Assembly (NCBI GenBank): GCA_029819875.1
Contig: JALGVG010000001.1
Location: 1-34,936, forward strand
Reading direction: 5' to 3'
Source of the DNA: Candidatus Zipacnadia bacterium
GTDB taxonomy: Bacteria; Armatimonadota; Zipacnadia; Zipacnadales; Zipacnadaceae
DNA length: 34,936 nucleotides
In this document: one piece after another, positions 16,481 through 24,061 of the stretch
Position numbering within the stretch: position 1 is the first letter of the stretch
Layout of the letters: the number at the start of each line of letters is the position of its first letter
Notes under the pieces: model-generated
Told to the model about the DNA's origin: nothing
What the model saw: only the letters and a program-made list of their open reading frames with translations
Database searches by the model: none
Translations under genes and position numbers: made by a program

Positions 16481-17635
16481 TTACTTTTCGTACAAGCCGG
16501 CGAGGAATTCCTTGCGCAAGGCCAGGCGGATGGCAGTGACGACGGCCTGGGCGGTATCAGCAACAGACTTGTTGGCCAACTTGGCGTCGAAGTCGTAGAC
16601 CGTCAGGATGGGGTGGCCGGCGGCGCTGACGGTGTAATGGTCACCGTCTTGGCGGGCGTGAAACTCGTAACTGTCTGCGCCGTCGGCAAGCACCTGCGTA
16701 AGTTCGGCAACCATCCGCTTGCCGCGGGCCTGAGGGTCGGTGTCGCCGGGGGCCTGGGCGAAGCGGAACAGCTCTACGCCCCACAGTTTCAGTACCCAAA
16801 TCTTGTCGCTGCCGGGATCCTGGTCATCGCTGAGGGCTTCGACAACCGGCGGGTCCCACTTGGTGACTGCGCGGCGGTTGATGAAGATACCGGCATCTTC
16901 CAGCGCCTGGGTGATGTATACACAGCGGTCAACCGAAGGGGGATGGTCTTCCAGAATGCCGCCGTCAATCCGGACGGTGGCTCGCTCCTTGGCGGCCAGG
17001 CGCTCCATGAAGGTGAGCAGTCCGACGGGGTTGTACTTCGTATGCAGCAGATACTGAATGGCGTGCAGGTCGGCCTGCTTCTCGATGTCCATGGAGTAAT
17101 GGGACAGCACGCCGCGCGTCGCCAGGCCGCCGGCTTGCCAGACAGCCCAGGGCATTTCCTCGTTGCCGCCTACCATCATGGCAGCCAGCACGGCCGCCGC
17201 AGTAGCGATGGTCAGGTGCTGGGCGCGGTCAAGTTGCTTGAGGGCGTCGAAGGTGCAGTTGTGCGCCATTTCGTGGGCAATAACCGCGGCCAGCTCGTGT
17301 TCGGACTGGACGGCCTTCACCAGCCCCTTGTACACGTAGATGTATCCGCCCGGTACGCTGAACGAGTTGACCTCGTCGCTGTCGAGCAGTTTTATCTTGT
17401 ACTTGACATCCGGCCGCGGCGTATGGGGCGCGATCGCCTTGACCATGGCCTGGACCTGGGCCAGGACGGCATCGGCCTCCTTGCCGGTCCATGCCTTGTA
17501 TTTTTTGTCTATCTCGGCGGCAACCTCGGCGCCGATCCTGGCCTCGTACTGGGGGTTATACTTCTTGGCCAGGCACAAGGACTGCACCAGCAACAGCGCC
17601 GATATTACAACCAGACCGCGAACGCCGGCTCTCAT
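16481..17635 (-). CDS. Exported M48-family metallopeptidase
   Basis: A 384-residue zinc protease of family M48 (BepA/Oma1-like). A signal peptide (MRAGVRG, then a hydrophobic stretch to about residue 23) places it in the periplasm. The HEMAH motif (121-125) supplies the two zinc histidines and catalytic glutamate; the third ligand is Glu185 in the downstream ExxxD motif (EKQAD). GGYIYVYKGLV (96-106) is the strand and helix that normally precede the active site. A hydrophobic stretch about 142-155 (IATAAAVLAAMMVGG) could dip into the membrane. The last third is not a recognised domain. Related proteins degrade misfolded outer-membrane or LptD-type proteins, which would fit the neighbouring lptA gene, but that link is inference. 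ATG 17635 has only a weak AGGA 10 bases upstream. Confidence 0.9.
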   Translation of the reverse strand: MRAGVRGLVVISALLLVQSLCLAKKYNPQYEARIGAEVAAEIDKKYKAWTGKEADAVLAQVQAMVKAIAPHTPRPDVKYKIKLLDSDEVNSFSVPGGYIYVYKGLVKAVQSEHELAAVIAHEMAHNCTFDALKQLDRAQHLTIATAAAVLAAMMVGGNEEMPWAVWQAGGLATRGVLSHYSMDIEKQADLHAIQYLLHTKYNPVGLLTFMERLAAKERATVRIDGGILEDHPPSVDRCVYITQALEDAGIFINRRAVTKWDPPVVEALSDDQDPGSDKIWVLKLWGVELFRFAQAPGDTDPQARGKRMVAELTQVLADGADSYEFHARQDGDHYTVSAAGHPILTVYDFDAKLANKSVADTAQAVVTAIRLALRKEFLAGLYEK

Positions 17636-17726
17636 ATAGTATCAATCCTAAGTAGATGGTACTATTTATGACGCCCGGCAGGGCAAGAAGTTCCGCCGGA
17701 AGGGGGATTTGCGGGCGCCGGCAGGC

Positions 17727-17756
17727 TTGCCAGCAGCAGCGCGCTTGCGGTATGAT
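17727..17756 (+). promoter_or_regulatory. Promoter of gltX
   Basis: TTGCCA (17727-17732) and TATGAT (17751-17756) are separated by 18 bases, giving a predicted start near 17763 and a leader of about 77 bases. The same -35 type and spacer occur at dut and thiC. Confidence 0.65.
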
Positions 17757-17763
17757 AGGTACC

Positions 17764-17821
17764 AGGGCCGGGGCAGCTCGGCCCTCGACTATTGTCAGGA
17801 CAACAGGTAAACGGGGCCTGT
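17764..17821 (+). promoter_or_regulatory. Structured 5' leader of gltX
   Basis: Starting at the predicted first transcribed base, AGGGCCG (17764-17770) pairs perfectly with CGGCCCT (17779-17785) around an 8-base loop. A second hairpin pairs ACAGG with CCTGT just before the Shine-Dalgarno GGGAG. No T-box core (GGGTGGNACCGCG) is present. A 5'-end stability role or regulation of ribosome access is possible. Confidence 0.4.
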
Positions 17822-17839
17822 CACCCGGGAGTGAGAAAC

Positions 17840-19330
17840 ATGTCTGAGGTCCGAGTAAGATTTGCACCTGCGCCGACGGGATTCATGCACATCGGCAACC
17901 TGCACACGGCGCTGTTCAACTGGCTGTTTGCCCGCAACCAAGGCGGGAAGTTCGTCCTGCGTATTGAAGATACCGACGAGGTGCGCTTCACGCCCGAGGC
18001 GGTCAATGTCATTTACGAGGGCCTGCGATGGCTGGGGTTGGACTGGGACGAGGGGCCGGATATCGGCGGGCCGTACGGGCCGTACATTCAAAGTGAGCGC
18101 CTGGAGCTGTACCAGTCGAAGGTGCAGGAACTGCTGGCAGCGGGCAAGGCGTACGAATGCTTTTGCACCCCGCAGGAGCTGGAGGAGCGGCGCCAGATGA
18201 TGCGGGCGCGCGGGCTGCCGCCGCGCTATGACGGCCGCTGCGCGAACCTCACCGAGCAGGAGCGGGAACGGCTGCGGGCCGAGGGCAGGACAAGCTGCAT
18301 ACGGTTCAGGGTCAAGCAGACAGGCAAGACGGTCATCAAGGACATCATCCAGGGCGAGGTCGTGTATGACAACTCGCTGATCGCCGACAGCATTATCCAG
18401 AAGACGAGCGGGTTTCCCACCTACCATTTGGCCTGCGTGATAGACGACGCGGCAATGAAGATCACGCACGTCATCCGGGCGGTTGAGCACCTGCCCAACA
18501 CGCAGTTGCACCTGCAACTGCAGGAGGCGTTGGGGATCGAGCCTCCGCAGTATGCCCACCTGCCGCTGGTGCTGGGGCCGGATCGCACGAAGCTGAGCAA
18601 GCGGCACGGCGCCGTCAGCGTGGTGGAGTACGCCAAGATGGGCTACCTTCCCGAGGCGATGTTCAACTTCCTGGCGTTGCTGGGCTGGGCGCCGGGTGAT
18701 GAACAGGAGATACTGCCCCCGCAGGAGATTATCAAGCGCTTTTCCCTGCAGGCGTGCTCGGCCTCGCCGTCCGTGTTCGACATGCAGAAGGCCGAGTGGA
18801 TGAACGGAGAGTACATAAAGGCGATGGCGCCGGAGGAACTGGCGCGGCGGGTGCTGCCGTTCCTGGTAGAGGCCGGCCTGTTCGAGGCAGACCCTTCGCC
18901 GGAGCGGATGGCGTGGCTGGTGCGGGTATGCGAGTTGATGCGCGAGCGCGTCAAACGGCTCACCGTCTTCACCACGTGGGCACGGTATTTTTTCACGGAC
19001 GAGTACGAGTACGAGCAACGAGCGCGGCAAAAGTGGCTCAACCGCGAGGATACCCCGCAGAAGTTGGAGATGCTGGCCGAGCGGCTGCAGAAGCTGCAAA
19101 GGTGGGATGCGGAAAGCATCGAGGAGGCGGTGCGCGGGCTGGCGGCGGAGCTGGGAGTGGGCGCGGGGCAGGTGATTCACCCCTGCCGGGCGGCGGTGAC
19201 CGGAACAACCATCGGCCCCAGCCTGTTTCATCTCTTGGAATTGCTTGAACAGAGCGACGTGGTAAGCCGTCTACGCCGGACGGCAGCACTTGCTGCCGGC
19301 GGGCAACTACGGCCCGCACAGGAGGGCTGA
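17840..19330 (+). CDS. gltX: Glutamyl-tRNA synthetase
   Basis: A 496-residue class I aminoacyl-tRNA synthetase that charges tRNA-Glu (and, in many bacteria, tRNA-Gln for later amidation). The N-terminal RFAPAPTGFMHIGN carries the HIGH-type ATP motif, and TKLSKRHG the KMSKS-type motif. RIEDTDEVR, YDGRC and the FLALLGWAPGDEQE segment are characteristic of GltX; the full C-terminal anticodon-binding domain is present, so the length is normal. A variation is AVEHLPNTQLHLQ, where EDHLSNTPRQ is common. ATG 17840 has GGGAG 8 bases upstream and gives the conserved start SEVRVRFAPAPTG. It is transcribed from its own promoter, divergent from the M48 gene, with the thiC-family gene 119 bases downstream. 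Confidence 0.97.
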   Translation: MSEVRVRFAPAPTGFMHIGNLHTALFNWLFARNQGGKFVLRIEDTDEVRFTPEAVNVIYEGLRWLGLDWDEGPDIGGPYGPYIQSERLELYQSKVQELLAAGKAYECFCTPQELEERRQMMRARGLPPRYDGRCANLTEQERERLRAEGRTSCIRFRVKQTGKTVIKDIIQGEVVYDNSLIADSIIQKTSGFPTYHLACVIDDAAMKITHVIRAVEHLPNTQLHLQLQEALGIEPPQYAHLPLVLGPDRTKLSKRHGAVSVVEYAKMGYLPEAMFNFLALLGWAPGDEQEILPPQEIIKRFSLQACSASPSVFDMQKAEWMNGEYIKAMAPEELARRVLPFLVEAGLFEADPSPERMAWLVRVCELMRERVKRLTVFTTWARYFFTDEYEYEQRARQKWLNREDTPQKLEMLAERLQKLQRWDAESIEEAVRGLAAELGVGAGQVIHPCRAAVTGTTIGPSLFHLLELLEQSDVVSRLRRTAALAAGGQLRPAQEG

Positions 19331-19346
19331 GCAGCGGCCAGCCTGC

Positions 19347-19376
19347 TTGCTTACAGGGGAGAAGTTGGTCTATAAT
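19347..19376 (+). promoter_or_regulatory. Promoter of the thiC-family gene
   Basis: TTGCTT (19347-19352) and a perfect TATAAT (19371-19376) are separated by 18 bases; transcription should begin near 19383, about 67 bases before the ATG. The promoter lies just after the gltX stop. Confidence 0.65.
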
Positions 19377-19386
19377 GCCAGCAGGC

Positions 19387-19416
19387 CAGGTGCCGGCCGC
19401 AAGGCCGGCAAGCCTG
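19387..19416 (+). promoter_or_regulatory. GNRA-capped hairpin in the thiC leader
   Basis: TGCCGGCC (19391-19398) pairs perfectly with GGCCGGCA (19403-19410) around a GCAA tetraloop, and CAGG/CCTG can extend the base across a two-base bulge. It lies at the very 5' end of the predicted mRNA. No complete TPP riboswitch (no CTGAGA core) surrounds it, so any control must work differently. Confidence 0.5.
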
Positions 19417-19449
19417 ACCGGGGGGCTATTTACGAGAGAAGGCGTCACC

Positions 19450-20724
19450 ATGAAGTTGCAAACCATTTCAAAATTCGGTATTGAAGAGGAGACTTTGTCG
19501 GCGGTTGCGGCTGCCGAAAAAGTGCCGGTCGAGCAGTTGGCGGAGGCGGTCGAGGCGGGAAGCGTAGTAGTGTTAGGCAGCCCCAGCGGGCCGGCCAAGC
19601 CCCTGGGAATCGGCAAGGGTTTACGTACCAAAGTCAACGCCAATATCGGCACCTCGCCGGATTTTCCCGACCTGGAGGCGGAGCTGAAGAAGCTCAAGGC
19701 CGCGCTGATCAGCGGGGCCGACACCGTGATGGATCTGAGCACCGGCGGAGACCTGGACGAGATTCGACGGCGCATCCGCGAAGAATGCGACGTGGTCATG
19801 GGGACGGTGCCGATCTACCAAGCCATTATCGAGGCGGAAGAGCGCTACGGGAGCATAGACGAGCTGGACCCTGACCACCTGTTCGAGGTCATCGAGCGCC
19901 ACTGCGCCGACGGCATCGACTTTTTGACCCTGCACTGCGGGGTTACACGGGAGACGATAGCGGCGCTGCGCCGCGACGAGCGCATCGGCGGAATAGTCAG
20001 CCGCGGCGGCAGCTTCCTGGCACACTGGATGGAAGTCACGGGAAAGGAGAACCCGCTATACGAACGGTACGACGAATTGCTGGCGATCCTCAAGCGCTAT
20101 CACACGGCCATCAGCCTGGGGGATGGGTTGCGGCCGGGAGCGATAGCGGATGGCACCGATGCCGGGCAAGTGGCCGAGACCGTGGTGCTCGGTGACCTGG
20201 TGCTGCGGGCGCGCAAAGCGGGCGTGCAGGCGTTCGTGGAGGGTCCCGGGCACATGCCCATGGACCAGATAGCGGGCAACGTCATGCTGCAAAAGAGGCT
20301 GTGTCACGACGCCCCGTTTTACGTGCTGGGGCCGCTGGTGACCGACATAGCTCCCGGATATGACCACATTACCGCCGCCATCGGGGGAGCGATTTGTGCA
20401 GCCGCCGGTGCCGACTATCTGTGTTACGTCACGCCGGCTGAGCACCTGGGGCTGCCGGACATAGACGACGTCGTCCAGGGCGTGATGTCGGCGCGCATCG
20501 CCGCGCACGCGGCCGACATCGTCAAGGGTGTGCCCGGCGCGGCGGACTGGGACATGCGCATGTCGCAGGCCCGCCGGCAACTGGACTGGGACCAGATGAG
20601 AGAGCTGGCCATCGATCCGGGACGCGTGGTCGAGGTGCGAGGGGAACGCGGCACCCTCGACCCCAAGGCCTGCTCCATGTGCGGCAAGTTCTGCTCCATA
20701 AGGTTGTCCATGAGTTTGAAATAA
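19450..20724 (+). CDS. thiC: ThiC-family radical SAM phosphomethylpyrimidine synthase
   Basis: A 424-residue member of the ThiC family, which turns aminoimidazole ribotide into the HMP-phosphate pyrimidine of thiamine by radical SAM chemistry. Conserved segments include NANIGTSPDFPD, the MDLSTGGDLDEIRR region, SRGGSF, LGDGLRPGAIADGTD, EGPGHMPMDQI and YVTPAEHLGLPDIDDV. The C-terminal cluster motif reads CSMCGKFC (408-415), spacing CX2CX3C, whereas classical ThiC has CX2CX4C. The length is that of the short ThiC form. ATG 19450 has GAAGG 7 bases upstream; longer reading frames upstream run through the promoter. The paralogue BzaF (5-hydroxybenzimidazole synthase, for B12 lower ligand) is an alternative. 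No other thiamine gene lies in the window. Confidence 0.85.
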   Translation: MKLQTISKFGIEEETLSAVAAAEKVPVEQLAEAVEAGSVVVLGSPSGPAKPLGIGKGLRTKVNANIGTSPDFPDLEAELKKLKAALISGADTVMDLSTGGDLDEIRRRIREECDVVMGTVPIYQAIIEAEERYGSIDELDPDHLFEVIERHCADGIDFLTLHCGVTRETIAALRRDERIGGIVSRGGSFLAHWMEVTGKENPLYERYDELLAILKRYHTAISLGDGLRPGAIADGTDAGQVAETVVLGDLVLRARKAGVQAFVEGPGHMPMDQIAGNVMLQKRLCHDAPFYVLGPLVTDIAPGYDHITAAIGGAICAAAGADYLCYVTPAEHLGLPDIDDVVQGVMSARIAAHAADIVKGVPGAADWDMRMSQARRQLDWDQMRELAIDPGRVVEVRGERGTLDPKACSMCGKFCSIRLSMSLK

Positions 20725-20728
20725 AACA

Positions 20729-20752
20729 GCAGGCATCCGGAAGAGGGCCTGC
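20729..20752 (+). other. Small hairpin between thiC and the foldase gene
   Basis: GCAGGC (20729-20734) pairs with GCCTGC (20747-20752) around a 12-base loop in the 44-base gap. No T run follows, so it is at most a weak terminator or an mRNA-processing element. Confidence 0.25.
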
Positions 20753-20768
20753 AGAGGTAGCCTAGGCA

Positions 20769-22382
20769 ATGTCAATAGTCAAACTACGCAAGATCTTCCG
20801 CAAGACGGCAAATATCGGCTATGGCAACAAGCGCATCCAGCTTCCCAGCCTGATGACCATCATCTTTGCCGCGATCGTCGTCATCTTCGTGCTCGGTGCC
20901 TACTACACGTTCGGGGGGCCGGCCGGCGGTGGAGGCCGAGGCCAGCGCTATGCGGCCAAGCTGACGAAGGTCGTGGCAGTGGTCAACGGGCACAAGATCG
21001 CCCGCCTCAACTTCGAGCAAGCCTTCCAGCGCGCCCTGGACTTGCAGCGGGGGTCGGTGAGGGTGGCGGATATCCGCCGGCTCCGCGAAGGCCTGCTTGA
21101 GAACACGATAATGTCAATACTGCTGAGGGACGCAGCCAAGGCCGCAGGCATCAGGGTCAGCTCGGCGGACCTGGCAGCCAAGCGCGACCAGATGGTGCAG
21201 GAGCGCATCAACCAGCAATATCCCACGAAGAAGGCCCTGGCCGAACACCTCAAGCGCCGGCGTATCTCCTACGAGCAACTGCTGGCACGGGAGCGTGAAC
21301 GGCTGCCGGGCGACGATGCACTACGCGAGACCATCATGCAGGAAAAGCTCAGGGAGCAGATAGAGAGCCAGGTGCAGGTAAGCGACCAGCAGGTGCGGGA
21401 CAACTTCGCCGAGTTGACCATCCAGCATATCCTGATATCGCCGGAGCGCATAAAGCAAAAGTACGCCGAAAAGTGGGCGGCAGAGCACAAGGGCAGCGAG
21501 CAGTCGGCTCCGCCCCAGATAGACGCCGACAGCAAGGCACGGGAAAAAATCGAGGAGCTGCTGGACAAGATCAAGAAGGGGGCCGATTTCGGGGAGCTAG
21601 CCAAGGAGTATTCGGACGACCCCGGCAGCGCAGCGCAAGGGGGCAAGATGGTGATAAGGGCGGGAGAGACGGTGCCGGAGTTCGAGAAGGCCGCCTTTGC
21701 CCTCAAGCCCGGCCAGGTCAGTGAGATAGTCAAGACGGATTACGGCTATCACCTCATCAAGCTTATCAGCCGCAAGGACAACCTTCCCGAGGATTTCGAG
21801 AGCAACAAGGAGCGGTACCGCAAGCAGGTGCTGGAAGACTACAAGCGGCGGGCATGGGCGGAATACCTCAACAGCTTGCGCACCGCGGCGGATGTGCAGA
21901 TATACGACACCGAGCTGCAAGCGTATCGCTTACTGGCCGAAGGCGACAAGGCGGGTGCCCAAGCCAAGCTGCGCGAGGCCGTGGATGATGACCCCAATAA
22001 CGTCAGTGCCCGGTATCAACTGGCCCTGCTTTACGAGCAAGCCGGCCAGACGCAAGAGGCCATCAAGCTGCTGGAAGAAGTTGCTTCCCACACGCTGGGG
22101 GCCAGCGATCCATACGTTCACCTCAAGCTGGCGGACCTGTACAAGAAGAGCAAGCGGGACGACGATGCCCTCGAGGAGTACATAAATGCCAGCGAACGGG
22201 CCAGCGCCCTGGACTGGAGCAACTACGGCGCACATATCCAGTTGCGCACGGTATTCGAGGAACTCGGCAAGCCGGAACTGGTCAAGCGCCAGGACGAATG
22301 GATAGCCGATTTCAACAAGCACATGCAAAGCACAGGCGGCATGGTGATACCTGGAGGAACTTTCACCATTCCAGGGGGTTAA
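20769..22382 (+). CDS. Membrane-anchored SurA/PpiC-type peptidyl-prolyl isomerase with TPRs
   Basis: A 537-residue foldase. A basic N-terminus is followed by one membrane helix (about 28-48), so the rest faces the periplasm. Residues about 65-215 form the SurA N-terminal-like chaperone helices (VVAVVNGHKIARLNFEQAF...). A parvulin rotamase domain spans about 215-337 (IQHILIS, GADFGELAKEYSDDPGSA, GGKMVIRAGETVPEFEKAAF, GYHLIKL). After it come about three TPR repeats (about 385-507) and a Gly/Pro tail. The TPR extension after a parvulin is not in classical SurA or PrsA. It probably helps exported or outer-membrane proteins fold, in keeping with the Lpt genes nearby. ATG 20769 has only a distant AGAGG, a weak ribosome site. 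It is followed by nadE-amidase after 9 bases. Confidence 0.9.
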   Translation: MSIVKLRKIFRKTANIGYGNKRIQLPSLMTIIFAAIVVIFVLGAYYTFGGPAGGGGRGQRYAAKLTKVVAVVNGHKIARLNFEQAFQRALDLQRGSVRVADIRRLREGLLENTIMSILLRDAAKAAGIRVSSADLAAKRDQMVQERINQQYPTKKALAEHLKRRRISYEQLLARERERLPGDDALRETIMQEKLREQIESQVQVSDQQVRDNFAELTIQHILISPERIKQKYAEKWAAEHKGSEQSAPPQIDADSKAREKIEELLDKIKKGADFGELAKEYSDDPGSAAQGGKMVIRAGETVPEFEKAAFALKPGQVSEIVKTDYGYHLIKLISRKDNLPEDFESNKERYRKQVLEDYKRRAWAEYLNSLRTAADVQIYDTELQAYRLLAEGDKAGAQAKLREAVDDDPNNVSARYQLALLYEQAGQTQEAIKLLEEVASHTLGASDPYVHLKLADLYKKSKRDDDALEEYINASERASALDWSNYGAHIQLRTVFEELGKPELVKRQDEWIADFNKHMQSTGGMVIPGGTFTIPGG

Positions 22383-22391
22383 AACCAACCC

Positions 22392-23255
22392 ATGAGGCCG
22401 GCGAGCAAACTGAAGGTCAGGCTGGTGCAGCTCAATCCTCGGCTGGGCGACGTCGAAGCCAACGTCGATTTGCACATGGAGGCGATCAAGCAGGCGATCG
22501 CCGACGATGTCTCGCTGATTATATTCCCCGAGTTATCGCTTACCGGCTACTACCTGCGTGACCTGGCCCCGGAGGTGGCGATGCGCGTTGAGGGGCCGGT
22601 CATGAGCCAGCTGGCACGCCTCAGCAAAGAAATCGGCATCGTGGTCGGCTTCGTGGAGGAGGACGAGCAGTTCAGTTTCTTCATCGCGCAGGCGTACCTG
22701 GAGGGCGGCGCCGTGCGGCATGTCCACCGCAAGGTTTACCTGCCCACCTACGGGATGTTCGACGAGGGCCGCTATTTCACCGCCGGCCGGCGCCTGCGCA
22801 CCTTGCGCAGCAAATGGGGGCCGATGGGCATCCTCATATGCGAAGACCTCTGGCACCCCTCGGCGCCTTACGTGCTGTCGCAAAGCGGCATGTACTACTT
22901 GATTGCTTGTGCCTCAAGCCCCGGCCGGGGCATCCATGACCAACATATCGCCACCGCCGGCACCTACGCCAACATACTTACCACCTACGCACAACTTTTC
23001 CAGGTTTACGTGCTGTTTTGCAATCGCGTGGGGTACGAGGAAGGAGTGTGCTTCTGGGGCGGGAGCTGCGTCATCGGCCCGCAAGGCGTCAGCGTGGCAG
23101 CCGCTCCCCAACTTGAGCCGGCGGTGCTGGATGCGGAGCTTGACGTTGCCGCCATCCGCCGGGTGCGATTGCAAGCGCCGCTGACCGACGACGAGAACCT
23201 CGACCTGACCATCCGCGAGCTGGAGAGGGTGCGTCGTGAGCGAGCTGAAGATTGA
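22392..23255 (+). CDS. Nitrilase-family amidase, likely glutaminase subunit of NAD synthetase
   Basis: A 287-residue carbon-nitrogen hydrolase with the full triad: Glu47 in IFPELSLTGY, Lys114 in HRKVYLPTYGMFDE and Cys150 in LICEDLWHP. The ELSLTGY, KVYLPTYG.FDE.RYF and ICEDLWH wording is that of the glutaminase domain of glutamine-dependent NAD synthetases, more than of other amidases. Its 3' end overlaps the nadE start by 20 bases in another frame, so the two are probably coupled. The likely role is to release ammonia from glutamine for NadE. ATG 22392 has AGGGGG about 13 bases upstream, a poor spacing. The alternative is an unrelated amidase that happens to sit beside nadE. Confidence 0.85.
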   Translation: MRPASKLKVRLVQLNPRLGDVEANVDLHMEAIKQAIADDVSLIIFPELSLTGYYLRDLAPEVAMRVEGPVMSQLARLSKEIGIVVGFVEEDEQFSFFIAQAYLEGGAVRHVHRKVYLPTYGMFDEGRYFTAGRRLRTLRSKWGPMGILICEDLWHPSAPYVLSQSGMYYLIACASSPGRGIHDQHIATAGTYANILTTYAQLFQVYVLFCNRVGYEEGVCFWGGSCVIGPQGVSVAAAPQLEPAVLDAELDVAAIRRVRLQAPLTDDENLDLTIRELERVRRERAED

Positions 23256-24057
23256 CTGTGCGCTGGCCACCAGCATCATCACGGGATTTTTGCGCAACGA
23301 GATCACCAAGTTCGGCTTTGAGCGCGGCATTGTGGGGATGTCGGGAGGGGTGGATTCGACGCTATCGGCGTTCCTGACGGCGAAGGCACTGGGGCCTGAC
23401 AATGTAACGGGAGTGATAATGCCCTACAAGACCAGCAAACCCGACAGCCGCGAACACGCCGAGCTTGCCGCCGCCCAACTGGGCATCCGCACCGAGGTCA
23501 TCGACATCACCCCGCAGATTGACGCCTACTTTGCCCGCATGCCGGACGCCGACAAGCTGCGCCGCGCGAACAAGATGGCACGGGAACGGATGGCGGTGCT
23601 GTACGATCGCTCCCAGGCACTGCGGGCGCTGGTCATCGGCACGAGCAACAAGACCGAGGCACTGCTGGGATACACGACGCTGTGGGGGGACATGGCATGT
23701 GCCATCAATCCCCTGGGCGACCTGTACAAGACACAGGTGCGGCAACTGGCCCGCTACCTGGGGGTGCCGCAGGTCATCATTGACAAGCCGCCGTCAGCCG
23801 ACCTGTGGCAAGGACAGACCGACGAGGGGGAGCTGGGCTTTACCTACGAAGAGGTGGACAAGCTGTTGTTTCGCCTGGTTGACGAGCGCAAGTCGCGCGA
23901 TGAGCTGATAGAGGAGGGGTTCGCGCCGGAGTTCGTTGCGCGCGTCATCCAGATGGTGCAGGGTTCGCAGTACAAGCGCCGGATGCCGCTCATCGCCAAG
24001 GTCTCCACGCGCTCAATCAACCGCGATTTCCGATACCCCCGAGACTGGGGTCGGTAG
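23236..24057 (+). CDS. nadE: NAD(+) synthetase (stand-alone synthetase domain)
   Basis: A 273-residue NadE, which amidates deamido-NAD to NAD using ATP and ammonia. The ATP-pyrophosphatase loop GMSGGVDS is at residues 34-41; IGTSNKTE, INPLGDLYKTQVRQLA and PPSADLWQGQTDEGELGFTY are family-specific segments, and the C-terminal KRRMPLIAKVSTRS...RYPRDW closes it. The length equals the ammonia-dependent E. coli type, without the fused glutaminase domain. The GTG start at 23236 has GAGAGG 7 bases upstream and lies inside the end of the amidase gene. The pair probably makes a two-subunit glutamine-dependent enzyme. The rsmI gene follows after 4 bases. Confidence 0.94.
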   Translation: MSELKIDCALATSIITGFLRNEITKFGFERGIVGMSGGVDSTLSAFLTAKALGPDNVTGVIMPYKTSKPDSREHAELAAAQLGIRTEVIDITPQIDAYFARMPDADKLRRANKMARERMAVLYDRSQALRALVIGTSNKTEALLGYTTLWGDMACAINPLGDLYKTQVRQLARYLGVPQVIIDKPPSADLWQGQTDEGELGFTYEEVDKLLFRLVDERKSRDELIEEGFAPEFVARVIQMVQGSQYKRRMPLIAKVSTRSINRDFRYPRDWGR

Positions 24058-24061
24058 GGGC

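Noticed and set aside
17636-17690. A possible promoter for the M48 gene (TTGCCC with TACCAT or TAGTAC).
   Set aside because: Spacing is 16 or 19 bases with weak -10 boxes, so I do not list it.
19371-19385. TATAATGCCAGCAGG resembles the 3' end of the TPP riboswitch (THI box).
   Set aside because: The CTGAGA core and its pairing partners are missing upstream, and the TATAAT is better explained as a -10 box.
22392-24057. A sequencing frameshift splitting a fused NAD synthetase gene.
   Set aside because: nadE has its own GTG, a good ribosome site and a normal stand-alone N-terminus, and the amidase ends in a natural length; kept as a refutation test instead.
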